Both the position numbers and the translations under genes were made by a program. A stretch of DNA of 64,000 bases from SHLQ01 sp964562985. GTDB taxonomy: Bacteria > Actinomycetota > Acidimicrobiia > Acidimicrobiales > SHLQ01. The notes beneath the pieces were generated by a model. The model was not told the DNA's origin, did no database searches, and saw only the letters and a program-made list of their open reading frames with translations. The stretch covers positions 1-64,000 of the forward strand of contig CAZLWE010000013.1 of the NCBI GenBank assembly GCA_964562985.1, in the 5' to 3' direction. Numbering within the stretch: position 1 is the first letter of the stretch; each line of letters opens with the position of its first letter. Positions 19,233 through 27,529 of this stretch are shown here, piece by piece.

Positions 19233-19847
19233 ACCCGCGCGGCCCCGTGCATCGGCAAGTCCAGCACGGGCAATCGGCACATAGGCCCACGCGGCATACC
19301 AGGAGATGATCAGTCCCGGAATCCCGCACACCCACCCGAGGATGCGCAAAATGTCGGCCCCAGCAACATCACTGGCTCCCCCGAGCAGGAATGGATAGGC
19401 GAACAAAAGGAAGAACGTACCGGTCTTCCCCCACCAGGTCACATCAAATCGTTCTACGCCGCGGGCGGCCAACGCCACGGCCACGAGGGTGACCAGGAGT
19501 TCCCGGAACAGCGTGAGAAACGCGAACCAGGCTGGCGCCGAGCCGTCGATCCACATCGAGATGACGGCGGTTAAGACGAGGAGGCGGTCGGCGGCCGGGT
19601 CGAGGATCTTGCCGAGCTCGGAAACCTGGCTAAATCGCCGGGCGAACCATCCATCCACCCAATCGGTCGAACCCAATACGGCGAGCAAAACAGCCGACCA
19701 GACGCGATCGTCTTGCGCGAACAGCAGCCACACGAACACGGGGATGCACGCCAAACGCACGAGCGTGATCAGGTTCGGAACCGTGAACGGGCGCCATTCG
19801 GGCTTCGCTGCCGCGTGATTCACTGCTTCCGATCGACCATCATCCAT
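19230..19847 (-). CDS. pgsA: CDP-alcohol phosphatidyltransferase (PgsA family)
   Basis: A protein of about 205 residues that transfers a phosphatidyl group from CDP-diacylglycerol to an alcohol in the membrane. The full catalytic motif is present: DWVDGWFARR ... GKILDPAAD, matching D-x2-D-G-x2-A-R-x8-G-x3-D-x3-D. Five to six hydrophobic segments surround it. Substrate may be glycerol 3-phosphate or an inositol phosphate; the position next to gcvH matches mycobacterial pgsA2. I start at the ATG at 19847 (MDDGRSEAVNH), since longer readings run into the divergent HIT gene. It ends 10 nt before the gcvH start. Confidence 0.88.
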   Translation of the reverse strand: MDDGRSEAVNHAAAKPEWRPFTVPNLITLVRLACIPVFVWLLFAQDDRVWSAVLLAVLGSTDWVDGWFARRFSQVSELGKILDPAADRLLVLTAVISMWIDGSAPAWFAFLTLFRELLVTLVAVALAARGVERFDVTWWGKTGTFFLLFAYPFLLGGASDVAGADILRILGWVCGIPGLIISWYAAWAYVPIARAGLADARGRAG

Positions 19848-19877
19848 GTCTCCAGAAAGGGTACCGGTGAGGCCAGG

Positions 19878-19883
19878 TAGGGT
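19878..19883 (+). promoter_or_regulatory. -10 hexamer TAGGGT of the HIT gene
   Basis: TAGGGT ends 7 nt before the ATG at 19891 and decides that start over upstream in-frame codons. Confidence 0.45.
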
Positions 19884-19890
19884 GAAATGC

Positions 19891-20289
19891 ATGGCTTCGA
19901 TCTTCACCATGATCATGAACGGCGACATCCCCGCACGGATGTTGTTCGAGGACGAAACGTGTGTGAGTTTCCTCGACGTGCGACCCTTAGCTCCGGGCCA
20001 CGCCCTGGTCGTGCCACGCGAAGAGACCGATCAATGGACCGACCTCTCCCCCGCCACCGCAGCGCACCTCATGTCCGTCGCCCATCGCATTGGCCAGGCC
20101 CAAAAGACGGTCTTTGCCCCGGCCCGAATCGGCCTGATGATCGCCGGTTTCGAAGTGCCACATGCCCATGTCCATGTCGTACCGATGGATTCGATGGCGC
20201 AGCTCGACTTTGTAAACGCAGACGAGTCTCCTGACCAGGATCTACTCGATCAACATCTCGCCGCGTTGCAGGAGGCATTGGCCAGCTAG
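19891..20289 (+). CDS. HIT-family nucleotide-binding hydrolase
   Basis: A 132-residue histidine-triad protein. It begins MASIFTMIMNGDIPARMLFEDE, typical of the HIT/Hint group, has FLDVRPLAPGHALVVPR, and ends with the triad motif PHAHVHVVP, whose middle His forms the nucleotidyl intermediate. Family members hydrolyse purine nucleoside phosphoramidates or dinucleotides. The start is set at 19891 because TAGGGT lies 7 nt upstream and the family N-terminus begins there. It overlaps the convergent DUF2079 gene by 4 bp. Confidence 0.93.
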   Translation: MASIFTMIMNGDIPARMLFEDETCVSFLDVRPLAPGHALVVPREETDQWTDLSPATAAHLMSVAHRIGQAQKTVFAPARIGLMIAGFEVPHAHVHVVPMDSMAQLDFVNADESPDQDLLDQHLAALQEALAS

Positions 20290-21836
20290 CCGCCAGCGTC
20301 TGCATTCATCCGATAGACCGAGACGCTGCCGGAGCGGCTGACGACCTCGAAGTTGAGCGCGTCGACCACTTGGTCGAAGGTAAAGCGGCCGGTGTCGTTC
20401 CATCGTTCATCGGCCTCATCGATGATCAACACATCGGCAGTGAATATCTGGTCGGCTGGACGGTAGATGTCGAGTCCGACGGGAAACCGAAGAAGATCGA
20501 CTCGTTCGGCGAGCATCGGGAGCGCGTTATCGATGGCCACGACCGAGTCATCTGGCTCCACATCCTCAATAGCCGCGAGCAAGTCGATATCGGCGGTGGA
20601 ACGCACGCCCCATGTCCATGGCTCGTTGTAGAGCGAACTTCCAGCACTGAACATGAAAAACGCCAAACTGGCGAACAGTACGCCGGTCAGCAGTCGGCCG
20701 TTGACGAATACACGCCGGACGGATTTACGCCCGACGGCGCGAAGTGCAAAGGCGGCGGCGATCGGCAAGAAGGCGAGAGCCGCGACGTCTTGTTGCGGGT
20801 TTCCGAACTCGCCTGCTGGGATATCGGCAATGAAGCTAAACGCTCCGAAGAGCACCAGAGGCAATTGGAACCGAGGGCGTATGACCGGCAGGAAGAGCCA
20901 TGGAACGAAGAGCAACACGAGCTTGCGGTAGTTCTCTTCGGCGAAGAAGTCTTTGATCACTTCGACCGGGTTGGTCAGCATGCCCCACAAAATGGAGATC
21001 GGTTCGTTGCCGTACTTGGCGAACGCCTCGGTAAAGACGAACTCACCGCCTGCGAGATCGGCATTGAAGACCCATACCGCAAGGATTGCCCATGCGGCGC
21101 CCGCAGCGGCCGTAAGCCGTCCCGCCTGGACCCTGCCCTCAATCGCCAGGAGGGCACCAAAGCCGATCAGTACGAGACCGAGGTCCGAACGGGTCGAGAG
21201 AGCGAAAATCATGGCAATTGCAAAGGGCACCCAGCGTCGTTCTTGACTGAAGAAATAGGCCCATAGGAACGCTGGCAACGCGAACGACTCTGGGTGGAAC
21301 TCGGCCAGGTTTAGGTTTTGGAACTGTGGTTGCAGGCTGTACGCCAACCCGAGCACGATGGCGGCTTCTACACCGAGTTCCAGGACGCGACGGGAGATCC
21401 GCCAGAGCGGAACGACGCCAACCGCAAGCGCCAACGATTGCAGGGTCAGCAGGAACGGCCCGGTCGGTACGAACTGCGCTACCTGGGCGACCGGCCACAT
21501 GACGATCGACAGTTGACCTTCGAAGATGTTTCGGTCGGTCAGCGTGACATTGGGATCGAGGCCCTCGTTCAGCAACCAGACGCCTTGCATCCAGGCGGCC
21601 AGCTGCTCGCCGAGCTCAAGACTGCGGAACCGTGCGAGCGAAAGCGCTGCCAGTAGGACGAACATGATGAGCGCGAGAATCCAGGGCAGCACGCGATCTG
21701 GGCCGTTGCCTTCCAACTTTGCCTGCCAGCGAAGCGCGAGGTGACGGATCGAGCGACGGAGCTCAGAGTCTGCCCACGCCGCGGAGCCAGAATCCGTAAC
21801 GTTGCGGGCCGAACCTGTTCGAGTTTGGGTTGTCAT
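20286..21836 (-). CDS. DUF2079 multi-pass membrane protein
   Basis: A 516-residue membrane protein of the DUF2079 family. There are roughly nine to ten hydrophobic segments from residue 51 on. Family marks are NLNLAEFHPESFALPAFLW and STRSDLGLVLIGFGALLA, followed by a soluble C-terminal domain (about 415-516). The fold resembles GT-C glycosyltransferases, but no substrate is known. The ATG overlaps the stop of the SRAP gene (ATGA), so both are probably co-translated, although their functions seem unrelated. Confidence 0.88.
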   Translation of the reverse strand: MTTQTRTGSARNVTDSGSAAWADSELRRSIRHLALRWQAKLEGNGPDRVLPWILALIMFVLLAALSLARFRSLELGEQLAAWMQGVWLLNEGLDPNVTLTDRNIFEGQLSIVMWPVAQVAQFVPTGPFLLTLQSLALAVGVVPLWRISRRVLELGVEAAIVLGLAYSLQPQFQNLNLAEFHPESFALPAFLWAYFFSQERRWVPFAIAMIFALSTRSDLGLVLIGFGALLAIEGRVQAGRLTAAAGAAWAILAVWVFNADLAGGEFVFTEAFAKYGNEPISILWGMLTNPVEVIKDFFAEENYRKLVLLFVPWLFLPVIRPRFQLPLVLFGAFSFIADIPAGEFGNPQQDVAALAFLPIAAAFALRAVGRKSVRRVFVNGRLLTGVLFASLAFFMFSAGSSLYNEPWTWGVRSTADIDLLAAIEDVEPDDSVVAIDNALPMLAERVDLLRFPVGLDIYRPADQIFTADVLIIDEADERWNDTGRFTFDQVVDALNFEVVSRSGSVSVYRMNADAGG

Positions 21837-22516
21837 CGTTGCGCCACCACCAGGTCGGAATGGTTATTGCGCACGTTGTTGACCTCGGTCGACACCGGAT
21901 ATGCCTCAAGGAGTGAGTCCGGGGCGGGAATGAGCAAGTCTTGCAGAGTATCTACGTCGTCGTAGCCAGGGTCGAGCCAACGGTCCCAATCCTTTGGAGC
22001 CAGCAGCACCGGCATGCGGTTATGGATCGGCGCCATCATGTCGTTCGCTGACGTAGTGATAATCGTGCAGGAGTGCACTTCGCGCAGGCCCTCTGCGTCG
22101 ACCCAACGTTCGTACAGTCCGGCGAACGCCAAAGGATCACCATCAGCTCGGTGGATGTACATGGGTTGCTTGGTTTTGTCGTCGAGCCGCTTCCACTCAT
22201 AGAAGCCATCGGCGGCGATCAGACAGCGACGTTTCTTGAACGCCGAGCGAAACGAATTCTTCGTCGCCACCGTTTCAGCACGCGCGTTGATCATCTTGGA
22301 CCCGATGCGGAGATCCTTGGCCCAGCGCGGCACGAGTCCCCATCGAAGAAAATCGAGGTGTCGGTCGCCCGATCGAACCCGGATACTCGCCACGTCTCGG
22401 GTGGGCGCAACGTTGTAGTCCGGTGTGGGTTCGTCGTCGGGTTCCGCCGGAGCCTCCGCACCGAAGTAGGACGCGAGGGCATCAGGTGGTGATGTCGAAG
22501 CGAATCGTCCACACAT
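21833..22516 (-). CDS. SOS response-associated peptidase (SRAP/YedK/HMCES family)
   Basis: A 227-residue SRAP protein that shields abasic sites in single-stranded DNA by a covalent link through Cys2. The catalytic set is present: MCGRF (Cys2 after Met removal), NARAET (Asn), GFYEW (Glu) and IHNRMP (His). Length is standard. TAGAGT lies 8 nt before the ATG, consistent with a leaderless transcript. No GAAC-N4-GTTC LexA box is visible immediately upstream, so SOS control is not supported here. It is coupled to the downstream DUF2079 gene. Confidence 0.95.
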   Translation of the reverse strand: MCGRFASTSPPDALASYFGAEAPAEPDDEPTPDYNVAPTRDVASIRVRSGDRHLDFLRWGLVPRWAKDLRIGSKMINARAETVATKNSFRSAFKKRRCLIAADGFYEWKRLDDKTKQPMYIHRADGDPLAFAGLYERWVDAEGLREVHSCTIITTSANDMMAPIHNRMPVLLAPKDWDRWLDPGYDDVDTLQDLLIPAPDSLLEAYPVSTEVNNVRNNHSDLVVAQR

Positions 22517-22524
22517 GGCGCGGA

Positions 22525-22530
22525 ACTCTA
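22525..22530 (-). promoter_or_regulatory. -10 hexamer TAGAGT of the SRAP gene
   Basis: TAGAGT read on the minus strand, 8 nt before the ATG at 22516. Confidence 0.45.
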
Positions 22531-23553
22531 CAGCAACTGGACAGCCACGTCGGCCCTATCCAGAAGCGCACACGATTCGGACAGTTCACCGATGGCGATC
22601 TGCGCCTGGCTCTCGGGAAGGCCAGCGAGCTCGCGAAGGCCCACTTGGAATCGGGTGTTGAGATCGACCGTCGTCCGTAGCGACTCAATGCTGTTGCCCG
22701 CCGCGGGCCGCTCTAGACGAATCCGTACTCGCGTTGCATCGGGCTGCTCGCCCACGACCCCAGGGTTTTCGGGCCAGACCTCAAGAAGGACCGCGTTGGC
22801 GCTTCGACATGCGAGCCGGTCCCCGGTGGCATCGAATCGGCCGTCACAGTCGCCATCAGCGGCGACATCGACCACGTCGAGGTCTGCACTGAAGAGGCTC
22901 ACGACAGCACAGATGTCTCCGGCGCCGACACCCGGCCCGATGATCGCGACGTGGGCCCGCTCCCCCCACACCACCGGAGCGGCAACCACTCCGGTTGGCA
23001 GCCGGACGTCTTCGGCTGCGGCCGGAGCCGGGTCGGCCCCAACACCTGGGGCGACGAACGTATCGGCCAACGCCCAGCCCGAGGGAACACTCACAGCGGG
23101 GTTGCCCACGGCATAGTTTCGCGCTTGGCCAGGAGCGACCAGGAAGGCTTCGTCGCCAAACTCGGCGTTCGCCTCATCTTGGGCCGATCCGGAGAAGCGA
23201 TCGAAGGCCCAGAACCCCGCGGCCACGAGGCCGACGACGAGCACCAGGGAAAAGATCTGCCCGAAGGACACCCGACGGTCGAGGTTACGCAACCGAGCAG
23301 CCCGCTTCTCACCCCGTACTTCCTCATCCTCGGCTGCCGCCGCCAGTACCCCGTCGAGGTGTTCGGAGTCTGTTGATGCCCACGCGGAGGAAAAGCCTTG
23401 CGCGCCCGTATCGCCAAAGCCTTCAACGTCGGTTTCGACCGCGCCGAGATCGGCGTCGAAACGCGTTTCGTCGGCCCGACGGGTGAGATCGCGGAAACTC
23501 TCAGATTCTTCTGGCTTGTCACCGCCACCAGCCTTGGCACCAAATCGGACCAT
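22528..23553 (-). CDS. Hypothetical single-pass membrane protein (341 aa)
   Basis: Not recognised. Residues 1-95 are charged and probably disordered. One membrane helix (FSLVLVVGLVAAGFWAF) lies near residues 101-117, preceded by RNLDRRV, predicting a cytoplasmic N-terminus and an external C-terminal domain of about 220 residues. That domain contains four Cys (DICAV, DGDCDG, LACRS, ESCAL) which could form disulfides. TACGGT lies 6 nt before the ATG. It is divergent from the secreted amidase at 23634, so a cell-envelope role is possible but unproven. Confidence 0.75.
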   Translation of the reverse strand: MVRFGAKAGGGDKPEESESFRDLTRRADETRFDADLGAVETDVEGFGDTGAQGFSSAWASTDSEHLDGVLAAAAEDEEVRGEKRAARLRNLDRRVSFGQIFSLVLVVGLVAAGFWAFDRFSGSAQDEANAEFGDEAFLVAPGQARNYAVGNPAVSVPSGWALADTFVAPGVGADPAPAAAEDVRLPTGVVAAPVVWGERAHVAIIGPGVGAGDICAVVSLFSADLDVVDVAADGDCDGRFDATGDRLACRSANAVLLEVWPENPGVVGEQPDATRVRIRLERPAAGNSIESLRTTVDLNTRFQVGLRELAGLPESQAQIAIGELSESCALLDRADVAVQLL

Positions 23554-23559
23554 ACGAAA

Positions 23560-23565
23560 ACCGTA
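23560..23565 (-). promoter_or_regulatory. -10 hexamer TACGGT of the hypothetical membrane gene
   Basis: TACGGT read on the minus strand, 6 nt before the ATG at 23553. Confidence 0.4.
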
Positions 23566-23620
23566 GCGCCTGAGAAAATTCCCCCAGCATTGGCGACCCC
23601 GCTTTCACCTCCAATCGACC

Positions 23621-23626
23621 TACACT
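23621..23626 (+). promoter_or_regulatory. -10 hexamer TACACT of the amidase gene
   Basis: TACACT ends 7 nt before the GTG at 23634; no ribosome site is present. This supports a leaderless GTG start. Confidence 0.5.
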
Positions 23627-23633
23627 GCGCCAC

Positions 23634-25013
23634 GTGCGTAGTCATGTCGCGGCCGTTGTTTTTCTCGTAGTTGCGCTGCTCGGCGCTCCCCTGGCGGCCC
23701 AGGACCGGACCGACGACCCCGGATTAGCGCCGGCCATCGGGCGCTGGCGAAATGCCACCCGTGGCCTCATCACCGAGATGACGCCCGGGGATGACCAGAT
23801 CACCGTCGCAGGCATCACCCGAGACCCAGATTCTGCACAACCCGTTTCCTACGAGATCTTGCTGAACGGCGAAGTTGCCGCAAGCGGCCGCACGAACGCG
23901 GCGAGCGACTTCGGCGCCAATGTAGGTTTCGAAGAAACCGTTGCGGCCACACCCGGCGTGCACCAAGTGTGTTTGCGAGTAGACGACCCAGTGCTCGGCC
24001 GTCGCACGGTGCAGTGCAAGGATGCGATCACGAATCCTCCGGTTCGAGTCGATCCTGACCTCGCCGCGGCAGCCACCGGTGTCGCAATCTCCGAAACCGG
24101 CGTCGTACTACCGATCACGGGTGGACAGAGCGGCAACCTGCAGGTGACCACCCCGTGCGGAGCTACGGCACGTATTGATGAGGCGAGCATCGTTGAACGG
24201 GCCCGGATCGTGATCGATCCCGGCCACGGCGGATCCGAGTCGGGAGCGGTCGGTGCTGGCCTGCTCGAAAAGAACGTGAACCTCGTGGTCTCCAACGTCG
24301 TGGTCGACAAGTTCGCGGACCTCGGGATCCACGTACAACTAACTCGCACGGCTGATTATCGAGTTCCGCTCGGCACCCGAGCTGAAATGGCCAATTCGCT
24401 CGCCCCCGACATCTTCCTGTCTCTTCATCACAACGGCGGCGCGGTTCGACGTTCGAGCGATCCGGGCACAGAGATCTTCTACGGGCAGGCACGACCTGAG
24501 TCGCAGCGGTTGGCAAGGATCCTCTATGAGGAAATGAACGCGGCCGCCTCACAGTTCGAGGCTGACTGGGTCGACACCGTCAATCAGGGCGCCTCGACGC
24601 GTTTGCGTGATGACGGCCAAGATCTTTTCGGCATTCACCGATTCACTCCCGACATTGATTCGGTAATCACCGAGTTCCTGTACCTGTCGAACCCATCGGA
24701 AGCTGCGCTCATGCGCAACCCGGTCGTGATCGACGCTCAGGCCCAGTCGATCGTCGACGGCATCTTGCGCTGGTGGTTCGACCAGGCTGACGACCCCGCC
24801 ACTCCGGGACGACGCTTTACGGATCCATCCAGCTCGGGAACCGGCGGATTCGACAACTGCGTCGACCCCCCACTGAATGGCACCAGCACTTCCCTGCAGG
24901 CGACCAGCGCCGATGTCCAAACCGCTGCCGCCTTAGGCATCCCCGACGAGGGACCGGCCATTTCGCTACTACCAGCGCTCATCTTGCGCAACGATCCCTC
25001 GATCGAGGGCTAG
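23634..25013 (+). CDS. Secreted N-acetylmuramoyl-L-alanine amidase (Amidase_3)
   Basis: A 459-residue exported enzyme cleaving the muramic acid-peptide bond of peptidoglycan. It has a signal peptide (residues 1-23, ending GAPLAAQ), an N-terminal beta-rich region (about 30-180), and the zinc amidase domain from about residue 190. Zinc/catalytic motifs are VIDPGHGGSESG (His), LLEKNVNL (Glu), FLSLHHNGG (His) and VITEFLYLSNPSE (catalytic Glu). A low-complexity tail follows the domain. The GTG start has TACACT 7 nt upstream. It overlaps the convergent LigD-Pol gene by 4 bp. Confidence 0.92.
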   Translation: MRSHVAAVVFLVVALLGAPLAAQDRTDDPGLAPAIGRWRNATRGLITEMTPGDDQITVAGITRDPDSAQPVSYEILLNGEVAASGRTNAASDFGANVGFEETVAATPGVHQVCLRVDDPVLGRRTVQCKDAITNPPVRVDPDLAAAATGVAISETGVVLPITGGQSGNLQVTTPCGATARIDEASIVERARIVIDPGHGGSESGAVGAGLLEKNVNLVVSNVVVDKFADLGIHVQLTRTADYRVPLGTRAEMANSLAPDIFLSLHHNGGAVRRSSDPGTEIFYGQARPESQRLARILYEEMNAAASQFEADWVDTVNQGASTRLRDDGQDLFGIHRFTPDIDSVITEFLYLSNPSEAALMRNPVVIDAQAQSIVDGILRWWFDQADDPATPGRRFTDPSSSGTGGFDNCVDPPLNGTSTSLQATSADVQTAAALGIPDEGPAISLLPALILRNDPSIEG

Positions 25014-26026
25014 TCCGACTTCTTCGCCCGACTCGGGGACACCCGTGGAGGCTCGTAGGGCTGTTTGGGATAGACCGGCGGCCACGGCGCATCGCCGATG
25101 GTTTCAAGACCGTCGCGGAACTCCTCCACGAGCGCCGTGATGTCTTGGGGCTGGTCGTACATTGTTTCCCAGGCATCGCCGTGCTCGGCCACAAAGGCCG
25201 GAACGGTGGAGACCGTGAGGTGATCATTGGTGATATCAGCGAGTTGCTCCCACGAGATCGGTACCGATACTTGGGCGCCCACTCGAGCTCGAACCGACCA
25301 CGCACCAAAGACCGTCTTGTGGGGGGCGTTCTGGTTGAAGTCGACAAAGACCCGCTTTCCGCGTTCCTCCTTCCACCAGGCGTCGGTCAAGCTGTCAGGA
25401 AACTCCCTGGCGAGCGACCGTGCGACCGTCACCGCCGCGCCGCGAACATCGAAGCTTGTCCATTGCGGACCAGTGGAAGACCCATCGAGCGGCACGTATA
25501 CGTGGAGCCCCTTGCTGCCGCTGGTCTTGACGTAGCTCGTGACCCCCCGTGACTCGAACCAGTCACGAACCACAAGAGCGGCCGAGCGAACGTCGTCGAA
25601 GGTGATACCAGGCACCGGATCAAGGTCGATGCGCAATTCGTCGACGTGTTCGCCCGGTACACGGAAGGGCCACAGGTGTAAAACGAACGCACCCTGGTTG
25701 ACCGCCCACAAGACATGCGCGAGGTCTGCGAGAACCAGCGCCCGAGATGGCGTGCCGTTAACGGTTTGGACCGTGCTGGTCTGCAACCACTCGGGTGCAC
25801 TGTCAGGGATGCGTTTCTGAAAGAACGACTTGCCCCCAACCCCGTTCGGAAATCGTTGCAGCAATACGGGCCGGTTGCCCGCGCAGCGCAAGAGCGGCGC
25901 CGAGACCGCCTCGAAGTAGGCGAGCAGATCGCCCTTGGTCAGCCCAACCTTGGGGAAATATGGCTTGTCGAGACTGGTGAGGGTCAGCTCCCGCCCTGCA
26001 AATTCACGCACCTCACTACCTGCCAT
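25010..26026 (-). CDS. Stand-alone LigD-type polymerase/primase domain protein
   Basis: A 338-residue archaeo-eukaryotic-primase-like polymerase of the LigD Pol family, used in end joining or gap repair. Motifs are LDKPYFPKVGLTKGDLLAY, the catalytic metal site ELRIDLDPVPG (Asp-x-Asp), VKTSGSKGLHVYVPL, and RVFVDFNQNAPHKTV, which holds the third Asp. No ligase or nuclease domain is fused and no Ku or ligD gene is nearby, so it resembles mycobacterial PolD proteins. TACACT lies 7 nt before the ATG. tRNA-Pro begins 62 nt beyond its start in the opposite direction. Confidence 0.93.
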   Translation of the reverse strand: MAGSEVREFAGRELTLTSLDKPYFPKVGLTKGDLLAYFEAVSAPLLRCAGNRPVLLQRFPNGVGGKSFFQKRIPDSAPEWLQTSTVQTVNGTPSRALVLADLAHVLWAVNQGAFVLHLWPFRVPGEHVDELRIDLDPVPGITFDDVRSAALVVRDWFESRGVTSYVKTSGSKGLHVYVPLDGSSTGPQWTSFDVRGAAVTVARSLAREFPDSLTDAWWKEERGKRVFVDFNQNAPHKTVFGAWSVRARVGAQVSVPISWEQLADITNDHLTVSTVPAFVAEHGDAWETMYDQPQDITALVEEFRDGLETIGDAPWPPVYPKQPYEPPRVSPSRAKKSD

Positions 26027-26033
26027 GACCCCG

Positions 26034-26039
26034 AGTGTA
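26034..26039 (-). promoter_or_regulatory. -10 hexamer TACACT of the LigD-Pol gene
   Basis: TACACT read on the minus strand, 7 nt before the ATG at 26026. Confidence 0.5.
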
Positions 26040-26087
26040 GGTTGGCGGTGGCAAAGGGTACGAGAGCCACTACGCTCAGGACCCGTA

Positions 26088-26165
26088 CGGGCTGTGGCGC
26101 AGCTTGGTTAGCGCGCCGGTCTGGGGGACCGGAGGCCGGGAGTTCAAATCTCCCCAGCCCGACCA
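26088..26165 (+). tRNA. tRNA-Pro (anticodon GGG)
   Basis: A complete cloverleaf. The acceptor CGGGCTG pairs with CAGCCCG, and the D-arm contains GCGCAGCTTGGTTAGCGC. The anticodon stem CCGGT/ACCGG encloses CTGGGGG, giving anticodon GGG. The T-arm has GGGAGTTCAAATCTCCC, and the 3' ACCA (discriminator A plus CCA) is encoded. It is followed by a short T-run. Confidence 0.96.
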
Positions 26166-26170
26166 TTTTG

Positions 26171-26395
26171 TTACAACAGCCAGGCGACGAAGTCGACGAA
26201 GCGCCAGATGAGATAGCCGGCTAGGGCGACTACGACGAGCCAGAAATGCCACGGGGCGCTCTGGCCGACGGTGGCGGCCTCTTCGGGGGTGTTGTGTTCT
26301 TCATCGATCGTCATGACTTCACCACACGTGGGGCATTGCCCATCGGCTGCATCGGGCGGGGAGTGAAAAGTCGAGCAGGGGTCGCACCAGGGCAT
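26171..26395 (-). CDS. Small membrane protein with N-terminal zinc ribbon (74 aa)
   Basis: A 74-residue protein not assigned to a named family. The N-terminus MPWCDPCSTFHSPPDA and CPTCGEVM supply two Cys-X2-Cys pairs, a zinc-ribbon pattern. Residues 49-67 form one transmembrane helix (FWLVVVALAGYLIWRFVDF). It lies 18 nt downstream of the PP2C phosphatase gene on the same strand and may be co-transcribed. The 3' end is 5 nt from the tRNA-Pro 3' end. Confidence 0.72.
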   Translation of the reverse strand: MPWCDPCSTFHSPPDAADGQCPTCGEVMTIDEEHNTPEEAATVGQSAPWHFWLVVVALAGYLIWRFVDFVAWLL

Positions 26396-26413
26396 CGAAG
26401 GGAACTGCGCCGA

Positions 26414-27508
26414 TTAGCTTCGTCGGACCACGAGGATTGCGACATCGTCGTCGATCATGCCGTTTGCATAGTCGCGGGCTTCTTCGAGGAGCGCTTTGGC
26501 GAGCACTTCTGGTGGAGCGCCCGGGTCTCGGCGAATCGCCATCGCGATTCGTTCCTCGCCGAACAGTTCGTCGCCGCTGCGGGCCTCAGCGAGGCCATCG
26601 GTGTAGAGCGCCACAAAGTCGTCGGTTTCGAGCGGGATCTCTTTACTGAAGTAGTTCGCGCCAGGGTCGAGCATGAGGAGCGGTCCAGTGGCTCGCAGCG
26701 GCGCGACCTCACGGCCATGCCAGAGCCAGCCAGCCGGATGGCCGGCGGATGCGTAACGGATGGTGCCAGCTTCGGTATCGAACACGACGACGATCATCGA
26801 GATGAACTCTTCGCCGCGGTCCATCTCGCCCATCTGCTGATTCAGTTCTTCGAGCGCTTGTGCGGGGTCTCGGAACTGACGCAGGAACACTCGTAGCAAG
26901 TACTTGGCCTGGAACGCGGTGATCGAAGACTCGATACCGTGCCCGGCCACGTCGCCAATTACCGCGGCGAGACGGTTGTGCCCAACGCGGTAGACGTCGA
27001 AGAAGTCTCCAGCCATCAGGCCCGAACCTGCTTCGTAGTATTGGCCAACTTCGAAACCGTTGATCTCGGGCAGCGAGTCGGGAGCGAGGCGAGCGGCCCA
27101 GGCCTTCGGGGCGAAGTCGTCTTGTTCGAGGGCCTCTTCAGCCTTCTTCTCAAGGAAGAACCGCTGGCGAGAGATGCGAGCGTCTCGAACTGCGCTGCGG
27201 GCCCAGTTGACGGAGATGACAGCGGGAATGATGACCGCGACCGCAAAGGCCACAGGGGCCCGAGGGTCGTTGCTGATGGCATTGAAGAAGGCTGCCGCGG
27301 CGAGAGCGGCGAAGAGCGCCGTTGAGTGGACCTCTTTGTTGAACTCCGAGCGGGCCAGACGGAACGCGGAGTCTTCCTCGCCCTCGACGGCCTCCTGCTC
27401 GATGTTGTTCAGAAAGCGTCGGCGATAGCGCGCCGAACGGGCCCAGCCGATTGCGGCAACCGTGCAAATAATGCCCAGAGCTATGAGTAGCCACTGCTCC
27501 ATAGCCAA
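26414..27508 (-). CDS. PP2C-family (SpoIIE/RsbU-like) phosphatase with membrane anchor
   Basis: A 364-residue protein. It has an N-terminal helix (residues 5-22), two further hydrophobic segments (about 65-100), a short coiled linker (113-127), and a C-terminal PPM/SpoIIE phosphatase domain. Metal-binding motifs are GLMAGDFFDVY, VIGDVAGHGIESS, SAGHPAGWLW and ALYTDGLAEARSG, with the final Asp pair in DDDVAIL. Such enzymes dephosphorylate anti-sigma antagonists in stress-response switches; no sigma or anti-sigma gene is adjacent. The TTG at 27508 or the ATG at 27502 could start it. Confidence 0.9.
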   Translation of the reverse strand: MAMEQWLLIALGIICTVAAIGWARSARYRRRFLNNIEQEAVEGEEDSAFRLARSEFNKEVHSTALFAALAAAAFFNAISNDPRAPVAFAVAVIIPAVISVNWARSAVRDARISRQRFFLEKKAEEALEQDDFAPKAWAARLAPDSLPEINGFEVGQYYEAGSGLMAGDFFDVYRVGHNRLAAVIGDVAGHGIESSITAFQAKYLLRVFLRQFRDPAQALEELNQQMGEMDRGEEFISMIVVVFDTEAGTIRYASAGHPAGWLWHGREVAPLRATGPLLMLDPGANYFSKEIPLETDDFVALYTDGLAEARSGDELFGEERIAMAIRRDPGAPPEVLAKALLEEARDYANGMIDDDVAILVVRRS

Positions 27509-27529
27509 AAGCGTACTCTACGGTTCGAG

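Noticed and set aside
20370..21266. 298-aa plus-strand ORF opposite the DUF2079 gene
   Set aside because: Charged low-information translation antisense to a clear membrane protein.
25984..26166. 60-aa minus-strand ORF starting MVGLGRFELPAS
   Set aside because: It is antisense to tRNA-Pro; this peptide is a well-known annotation artefact from tRNA reverse complements.
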